From: Xanthomonas codiaei
GTDB taxonomy: Bacteria; Pseudomonadota; Gammaproteobacteria; Xanthomonadales; Xanthomonadaceae
Length of the DNA stretch: 64,000 nt
NCBI RefSeq assembly: GCF_002939785.1
Contig: NZ_MDEC01000013.1
Location: forward strand, 62,001 to 126,000
Direction of reading: 5' to 3'
The notes beneath the pieces are model-generated. The model was not told the origin of the DNA and ran no database searches. It saw only the letters and a program-made list of their open reading frames with translations. Position 1 is the first letter of the stretch, and the number at the start of each line of letters is the position of its first letter. Positions 58,925-64,000 of this stretch are shown here, piece after piece. The translations under genes and the position numbers were made by a program.

Positions 58925-59776
58925 TCAGTCGGCGCTGACCAGCACCGCCTCACGCGCGCGCAGCGCCGCATACACGGAGTCCGTGTCCGGGCGCACGCCA
59001 TGCCACAGTGCGAAGCTTTCGGCCGCCTGTTCCACCAGCATGCCCAGCCCGTCGATGGCGTAACGGCACTGCGCCGCGCGCGCCCAGGCCAGGAAGGCGA
59101 TGGCGGTTTCGCCATAGTTGAGGTCGACCGCGGCGGTCAGGCTGTTGACCAGGCCCAGCGGCAATGCGAAGGCACCGGCATCGCGGTCGCGTCCGGCGGC
59201 GGTGGCATTGACGATCAGCTCGAAGTCGCCCAGCTCGCGCAGGTCTTCGACATAGCGCGAAGTCACCCGCGCCGGTTCGCCCAGTGCGTCGCACAAAGCG
59301 TCGGCGCGCTCGGGCGAGCGGTTCACCACCACCATTGCGGTGATGCCGGCCTCCAGCAGCGCCGGTGCCACGCCGCGCGCGGCGCCGCCGGCGCCGAGCA
59401 GCAGCACGCGGCGGCCGCGTAGATCCAGGCCGTGGCGTTCGGTGAGATCGCGCACCAGGCCGGCGCCGTCGGTGTTGTCGCCCTGCCACTGGCCGTCGTT
59501 GCGTACCAGGGTGTTGACCGCCCCGGCCAGGCGCGCGCGCGCGCTCAGGCTGCTGGCCAGCGCGTAGGCGTCCTCCTTCAGCGGCAGGGTGACGTTGGCG
59601 CCCTTGCCGCCTGCGTCGGCGAAACGTTGCAAGGCTGCGGCGAAGTCCTCCGGCGGCGCATCGATGGCGGTGTAGTCCAGCGCGATGCCGGTCTGCTTCC
59701 CGAAGTCGGCATGGATGGCCGGCGACAGCGAATGGGCAACGGGGTGACCGAACACGGCATAACGGGATACGGGCAT
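58925..59776 (-). CDS. aroE: Shikimate dehydrogenase
   Basis: A 283-residue NADP-dependent enzyme converting 3-dehydroshikimate to shikimate in aromatic amino-acid synthesis. The N-terminal domain holds [13 protein letters not shown] (substrate binding), NVTLPLKED with catalytic Lys67, GAVNTL with Asn88 and GDNTDG with Asp103. The NADP site follows ([12 protein letters not shown]). Length and all motifs match AroE. It heads a minus-strand run with the small membrane gene and dinG. It lies divergent to the TolB-like gene about 50 nt away. Confidence 0.96.
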   Translation of the reverse strand: MPVSRYAVFGHPVAHSLSPAIHADFGKQTGIALDYTAIDAPPEDFAAALQRFADAGGKGANVTLPLKEDAYALASSLSARARLAGAVNTLVRNDGQWQGDNTDGAGLVRDLTERHGLDLRGRRVLLLGAGGAARGVAPALLEAGITAMVVVNRSPERADALCDALGEPARVTSRYVEDLRELGDFELIVNATAAGRDRDAGAFALPLGLVNSLTAAVDLNYGETAIAFLAWARAAQCRYAIDGLGMLVEQAAESFALWHGVRPDTDSVYAALRAREAVLVSAD

Positions 59777-59828
59777 GAATCGCTCTCTGGTTGACTAGAC
59801 TGTGCGCAAGATGAGGCAGGAACACCGC

Positions 59829-60710
59829 ATGCAAGTTCGATGGACGCTGCCCGCGCTGGCGGCGAGTTTACTCTTCGCGCCGTCTGCGTCGGGACTGGCC
59901 GAATTCGGCATCGAAGGCATGGGCGTGGTCTCAACGCCGGCCAACGAGGCACGCGCCACGCTCAGCCCGGACGGGCAGCGCATCGTCTGGGCCAGCGACC
60001 GCCCCGGTGGGGCTGGCGGCTGGGACCTGTGGCAGGCCCAGCTGCGTGGCGGGCGCTGGCAGGACCCGCAACCGCTGGCGATCAACACCGCCCGGGACGA
60101 GAGCACGCCGGCGTTCAGTGCCGATGGGCGCTGGCTGTTGTTCGCCTCGTCGCGGCCTGGTGGCGCCGGCGGCAACGATCTGTACCGGGTGCCGGTGGAT
60201 GCACAGGGCCACCTCGGCGCGGTGCAGTCGCTGGGCGCGGCGATCAACGGCGCGGGCAACGAGCGCGCCCCAACGCTGTCGCTGGACGGTACGCGCCTGC
60301 TGTTCGCCAGCGACGGGCATGGCAGTGCCGGCGGCATGGATCTGTTCGTGGCGCGCTGGGACGGGCAGGCCTTCACCGCCCCCACGCCCCTGGCCGGCAT
60401 CAACACCGCTGCCGACGAATCCGATGCGGCCTGGCTTGCCGATGGCCGCGGTCTGGTGTGGGCACGCGGCGCGGCCGGCGGCCCCAGCCAGTTGCTGCTG
60501 GCGGCCTGCAAGGGCGGCCACTATGGCGCGGGCCAGCCGCTGCCGCTGTCGTTCAACGGGCCGCAGGAACGCACCTTCGGCGCGGTGGTGGATGCGGCCA
60601 AGCCCGGCGAGCTGCTGGTGACCGGCAGTGCGCGTGCCCCACGCGCCGGCCAACTGGACATCTATCGGATGAAGGCACCGACGGTGGAGGGAGAGACCAG
60701 CTGCCGCTGA
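59829..60710 (+). CDS. Secreted PD40/TolB-like beta-propeller protein
   Basis: 293 residues from ATG 59829 (MQVRWTL). Sec signal (residues 1-about 22, LPALAASLLFAPSASG). The body has four WD40-like/PD40 repeats of the type DEARATLSPDGQRIVWASDRPGG (here NEARATLSPDGQRIVWAS), repeated as ARDESTPAFSADGRWLLFAS, then ERAPTLSLDGTRLLFAS and DESDAAWLADGRGLVWA. It resembles the C-terminal propeller of TolB and lone PD40 proteins. It is not TolB itself, since the N-terminal domain and Pal-box are absent. Probably periplasmic, with unknown binding partner. Confidence 0.88.
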   Translation: MQVRWTLPALAASLLFAPSASGLAEFGIEGMGVVSTPANEARATLSPDGQRIVWASDRPGGAGGWDLWQAQLRGGRWQDPQPLAINTARDESTPAFSADGRWLLFASSRPGGAGGNDLYRVPVDAQGHLGAVQSLGAAINGAGNERAPTLSLDGTRLLFASDGHGSAGGMDLFVARWDGQAFTAPTPLAGINTAADESDAAWLADGRGLVWARGAAGGPSQLLLAACKGGHYGAGQPLPLSFNGPQERTFGAVVDAAKPGELLVTGSARAPRAGQLDIYRMKAPTVEGETSCR

Positions 60711-61160
60711 GCGTGCGGCCATCGGCCGGCACCCGCATGGCGCACCAGGCGCCACACGGCCGGAGCCTGGACGGCGCGGGCCAGCGCCACGTCGCCGCGC
60801 CGCGCAACCCGTTGGTGCCGCCGGCAGGCATCGCCGCGCGCAAGCGCGACATGGCGCAACGCGACCGTGGTCGGCAGGCAAGCCCGTGGTGGCATTGCGC
60901 CCGCTAACCAGCGCGCAGCCATTGGAAGGCGCCATGCACCCGACGATGCGCTGCGCCGGGCGTCAACTCCATGGCGACAGCCTGTTCCGCAGCGCATGGT
61001 CACTGCGCTCACAGCCAGGCTGTTTCGCACGCAGTACTGCCGCGGCAGTACGCAGCCTGGTGTTTCCCGCTCGCATCAAAGACGCAGATCGCATTCGCTG
61101 AGGCCGCACGCCGCACTCGAAGCGCGTGCTGCTGCAGCCATCACCAACCGTGGCCTGAGA
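60711..61160. other. Gene-free stretch between convergent genes
   Basis: About 450 nt between the TolB-like gene (plus) and the PepSY-reductase (minus). No U-tailed terminator, repeat or gene recognised. Confidence 0.4.
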
Positions 61161-63695
61161 TCAATAGACATCGCGCCGGTAACGACCGGCGGCGGTCAGC
61201 GATTCCACCCGCGCCTGGCCCAGAATCTCGCGCAGCGTGGCGTCCACCGCACGCGCCATGCTGTCCAGGCTGCCGCAGACGTACAGCACCGCGCCGCGAT
61301 CGATCCAATGGCGCAACGCGTCTCCGGCCTCGTGCAGGCGATGCTGCACATAGCGCTTGTGCGCCTGGTCGCGCGAGAACACCTGGTCCAGCTGTTGCAG
61401 ATGGCCAGTGGCCTGCCAGGCCTGCAGTTCGTCGGCAAACAGCCGGTCGTGGGCGGCCTGGCGTTCGCCGAACAGCAGCCAGTGCCCATGCACGCCAGCC
61501 AGTTCGGCCTCGCGCAACAGGGCCCGCAGGCCCGCAATGCCGGTTCCGTTGCCGATCAACACCATCGGCGCGGTCGCCACCCGATGGAAGCCGGGATTGG
61601 TGCGTAGCCGCGCATGCACCGGCGCACCGATCGGTGCGTGCTGGATCAGCCAGCCCGAGCCCAGCCCCGGGCGGCCATCGGCACCCGCGGTCAACCGCAC
61701 CACCGCCGTCGCCAGGCCATCGGCCGGCACGCTGGCCAGCGAATAGTCGCGGGTGGGCAACCAGTCGCAGCCATCCAGCCAGGCCTGCGGGTCCGGGCGC
61801 GCCGCGGGCCCGCTGGCCGGCACGTCGGGCAACACGCGCTCGGCGGCGGCGCGATGCAAGGGCAGCAGCTGCGCCTCCACGTGCACCGACGCCTCCGCTG
61901 CCAACCCCCACGCCGCCAGGCAGGCACGCACCTGCGCGTCGGCATGCGCGGGCTGCACTTCCAGGATGTCGCCGGCCTGCCACTGCGCATCGGCTGGCGG
62001 CTGCAGATCGATGCGCCAGATCGGCGCGCCAGCGCTACCCGGATTCAGATGCGTGCGCGAAACCAGCACCCAGGGCGTTCGCCGCGGCCGCGCCAGCGGT
62101 ACTGCAGTCAGCGGCGTACCGGCGATCTGTTCCAGCTGCGCATGCCATTGCGCCAGCGCCTGCGGATCGGCGTTGTCCATTTCCACCGCCGGGAACAGCG
62201 CGCGCGCGCCCTGCGCCTGCACCCATTGGTCGATGCGCCGCGAAAACCCGCAGAACTGCGCGTACTGGCGATCGCCCAGCGCCAGCACCGCATAGGCCAG
62301 CTGCGGCAGTGCGATGCGCTGGCGCAGCAACCCGCGTTCGACGACACGTGCCGCATCCGGCGGCTCGCCATCGCCGAAGGTGCTGATCACGAACAATGCA
62401 TGCCGGGTGGCCTGCAGTTGCTGCGCATCCACCTGGCCGAGCGGGCGCACCTGCACCGGCAGGCCGGCCGCCTGCAGATGTCCGGCCGCCTGCCATGCCA
62501 GCCGTTCAGCAAAACCGCTCTGGCTGGCGAAGGCGATCAACCACGGTTCGGCCTGCGAGGCCGGCGGCGCGCTCTGCAGCACCACACGCGCCGCACGCAA
62601 CGCACGCTTCTTGCGCCGCCGATCCAGGTACAGCATCCAGCCGCTGACGAAGAACACCGACATGCCCAGGCTGGCCAGCATCACCACGATGCGCCCCGGC
62701 AGGCCGAAGAAACTGCCGGTATGCAACGGAAACATGCTGACCATCCACTGCTGCCCGCGCGCCAGTTGCGCGTAGTCGCGGCGCGTCAGCAAGGTGCCGC
62801 TGGCGGGATCGATTTCCAGCGTGTCGAAGGCACGGTCGTGATCGGGATCGTTGGGCAGGAACCGCGCGATCAACGGTTGCCCTGCGCGCGCGGGAATGCG
62901 CACGTCCACTGCCGCGTGGCGGGTGGCCGGAATGCTGCCGAGGGTGCGCTGCACCTGCGCGAAATCCACCGAGGCCTTGGCCTGCGAGCGCTGTTCTGCG
63001 TGCGGCGCCGGTTCTGCACCCAGCAACGCCGCCATGCCATCGCGATACCAGGGATAGGACCAGGTGAGCCCGGTCAGCGCCACCAGCAGATAGACCAGCA
63101 GGCACCAGGTGCCGAACACCGCGTGCAGGCTCCACAGGAAGCTGCGCCCCTGCCGCCGCCATTCCACCGCCAGCCAGGTGCGCGGGCTCCACCAGCGCCG
63201 CGGCCAGCGCAGGTACAGGCCCGAGGCGCAGAAGAACAGCAGGATCAGCGTGCAGGCACCGGTGACCGCCTGGCCGCGCTTGCCGGCAGCGAGATGACGG
63301 TGCAGGTCTTCGATGAAGGCGAATGCATCGCTGAGCTGCGGCGCCGCCACGCGCTGCCCGGTGTAGGGGTCGAAATACACCCGTGCGCTGCCCTTGGCGG
63401 CCAGACGCGCATTCGACGGCCGCGTGCCGGTGGGGTCGATCAACATGCGCGTGACCGCCGGTCCCGTGCCGGGAGCGTGCTGCGCCAGGCCCAGCCGCTG
63501 CAGCAGTACGTCCAGCGGCAATGCCTGTTCGCCCGCAGCATGCCGCTGTGCCAGCTGCGCGATGGCCGGGTTGGCCAGGCGCACGATCTCGCCCTCGAAC
63601 GACATCAACGCACCGGTGACTCCCATCACCGACAGCACCAGGCCGGCAGTGATGCCCAGCAGCCAATGCAGTTGAAACAGCAGCGTTTTGATCAA
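61161..63695 (-). CDS. PepSY-transmembrane / flavodoxin / FNR-type reductase fusion
   Basis: About 844 residues using TTG 63695 (LIKTLLFQLHWLLG); no ATG precedes the first helix, and the frame stays open to 63878. Four PepSY-type helices and two PepSY domains (about 1-400, HWLLGITAGLVLSVMGVTGALMSFEGE at the start) lead to a flavodoxin domain (FASQSGFAERLAWQAAG, ISTFGDGEPPD, ALGDRQYAQFCGFSR) and a ferredoxin-reductase domain (RDYSLASVPADG, LIGNGTGIAGLRALLREA, VYVCGSLDSMARAVD). The latter resembles CysJ, so it is often labelled sulfite reductase. The PepSY anchor and Fur-box-like site suggest an inner-membrane NADPH-dependent reductase of ferric siderophores. Confidence 0.87.
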   Translation of the reverse strand: MIKTLLFQLHWLLGITAGLVLSVMGVTGALMSFEGEIVRLANPAIAQLAQRHAAGEQALPLDVLLQRLGLAQHAPGTGPAVTRMLIDPTGTRPSNARLAAKGSARVYFDPYTGQRVAAPQLSDAFAFIEDLHRHLAAGKRGQAVTGACTLILLFFCASGLYLRWPRRWWSPRTWLAVEWRRQGRSFLWSLHAVFGTWCLLVYLLVALTGLTWSYPWYRDGMAALLGAEPAPHAEQRSQAKASVDFAQVQRTLGSIPATRHAAVDVRIPARAGQPLIARFLPNDPDHDRAFDTLEIDPASGTLLTRRDYAQLARGQQWMVSMFPLHTGSFFGLPGRIVVMLASLGMSVFFVSGWMLYLDRRRKKRALRAARVVLQSAPPASQAEPWLIAFASQSGFAERLAWQAAGHLQAAGLPVQVRPLGQVDAQQLQATRHALFVISTFGDGEPPDAARVVERGLLRQRIALPQLAYAVLALGDRQYAQFCGFSRRIDQWVQAQGARALFPAVEMDNADPQALAQWHAQLEQIAGTPLTAVPLARPRRTPWVLVSRTHLNPGSAGAPIWRIDLQPPADAQWQAGDILEVQPAHADAQVRACLAAWGLAAEASVHVEAQLLPLHRAAAERVLPDVPASGPAARPDPQAWLDGCDWLPTRDYSLASVPADGLATAVVRLTAGADGRPGLGSGWLIQHAPIGAPVHARLRTNPGFHRVATAPMVLIGNGTGIAGLRALLREAELAGVHGHWLLFGERQAAHDRLFADELQAWQATGHLQQLDQVFSRDQAHKRYVQHRLHEAGDALRHWIDRGAVLYVCGSLDSMARAVDATLREILGQARVESLTAAGRYRRDVY

Positions 63696-64000
63696 GACGG
63701 CACAAGACGGGATGACGTGACGGCATTGTAGATGAGAATGCGTCTCATGCGGTGCGGCTGCCGCCAGCGACACGTGCCGCCATTCGATCGAAAGCACGGA
63801 GGAAACATGCCGTTCCATGGCAATGGCGTGGTGCCGGAGCGCATGCTCGACAGCGGCCGATGGTCGCGCCCCGGACAACAGGTACGGCAGTCGGGCAGAT
63901 GGAACCGGAGCGCGCGTTCCAGACCGCGTGCGCTGTGCGCTGGCGGCCGCGTCGAACCAGCCGCTGCATCGACACCGCGCAATCGCGCTGCGCGTGGATC
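63696..64000. other. Upstream region at the window edge, no gene recognised
   Basis: About 300 nt of promoter region and flank, containing the Fur-box-like palindrome. No reliable ORF was found up to the edge. Confidence 0.4.
63732..63748. promoter_or_regulatory. Fur-box-like palindrome
   Basis: ATGAGA (63732-63737) and TCTCAT (63743-63748) form a perfect 6-bp inverted repeat with a 5-nt centre (ATGCG), reading TGAGAATGCGTCTCA. It is close to the gammaproteobacterial Fur half-site arrangement and lies about 37 nt upstream of the reductase start, where a repressor would block transcription. Confidence 0.5.

Noticed and set aside
61161..63695. Assimilatory sulfite reductase flavoprotein (CysJ)
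   Set aside because: The C-terminal half is CysJ-like, but the PepSY membrane half, absence of CysI, and Fur-box-like site point elsewhere.
1..64000. rRNA, CRISPR arrays, insertion sequences, integrase or attachment sites
   Set aside because: Looked for on both strands; no transposase- or integrase-like frame, spaced repeats, or rRNA signature was found.

Overview
The window is a GC-rich gammaproteobacterial chromosome segment that looks like Xanthomonas. The reasons are the type and order of its housekeeping genes, a secreted catalase followed by an ankyrin-repeat gene, a PhoPQ pair with a small PepSY gene upstream, and dispersed intergenic GGGATT(N) heptad repeats. The genus is inferred from gene content and general familiarity; no search was run. 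There is no rRNA operon, CRISPR array, insertion sequence or prophage. One tRNA gene (Thr, anticodon TGT) is present.

Layout. 0-12.8 kb: the 3' part of a sensor kinase, a DUF3313 lipoprotein, a heptad tandem repeat, a Lys/Ala-rich histone-like protein, an HtrA/Deg protease, a DUF883 / holin-X-like / membrane-protein stress operon, an AI-2E family transporter, a HAD hydrolase, an M17 aminopeptidase, and a membrane-anchored catalase-related peroxidase joined to a cytochrome b561. 13-22.5 kb: a ThuA-like protein, a DesK/DesR-type two-component pair, a divergent four-gene ABC exporter (adaptor, ATPase, two permeases) and a lipoprotein alpha/beta hydrolase. 22.6-31.3 kb: two EamA transporters, an M28 peptidase, an MBL-fold hydrolase, TrpS, CsbD, two tandem entericidin-like lipoproteins and arginase. 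31.6-34.0 kb: a module of two roadblock/LC7 proteins, a 305-residue unknown protein and a small GTPase, resembling an actinobacterial conservon. 34.5-46.4 kb: a thymidylate kinase-like protein, tRNA-Thr, a SPOR / CoaX / BirA operon, an MtfA-like peptidase, a secreted DUF1501/DUF1800 pair, PhoQ/PhoP with the PepSY gene, and DusA. 46.4-50 kb: small unknowns, AnkB and KatB.

The most interesting region is 50.4-55.8 kb on the minus strand. In transcription order it holds an HlyD-type adaptor, a C39-peptidase ABC exporter, a previously uncalled 55-codon peptide gene (52144-52311) with a Gly-Gly site, an ATP-grasp enzyme and a DUF6624 protein. Gene pairs overlap by 4 nt at both ends. The architecture is that of a ribosomal peptide (RiPP) pathway of the ATP-grasp, graspetide/microviridin-like type. 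The exporter would cut after Cys-Gly-Gly and secrete a 22-residue, very hydrophobic core rich in Ile, Val, Thr, Asp and Glu. No sulfotransferase is present, so this is not the Rax locus.

55.9-64 kb: DinG, a small membrane protein and AroE in one run; a WD40-like/TolB-type secreted protein; and a PepSY-flavodoxin-reductase fusion with a Fur-box-like palindrome just upstream, more likely a ferric-siderophore reductase than a sulfite reductase.
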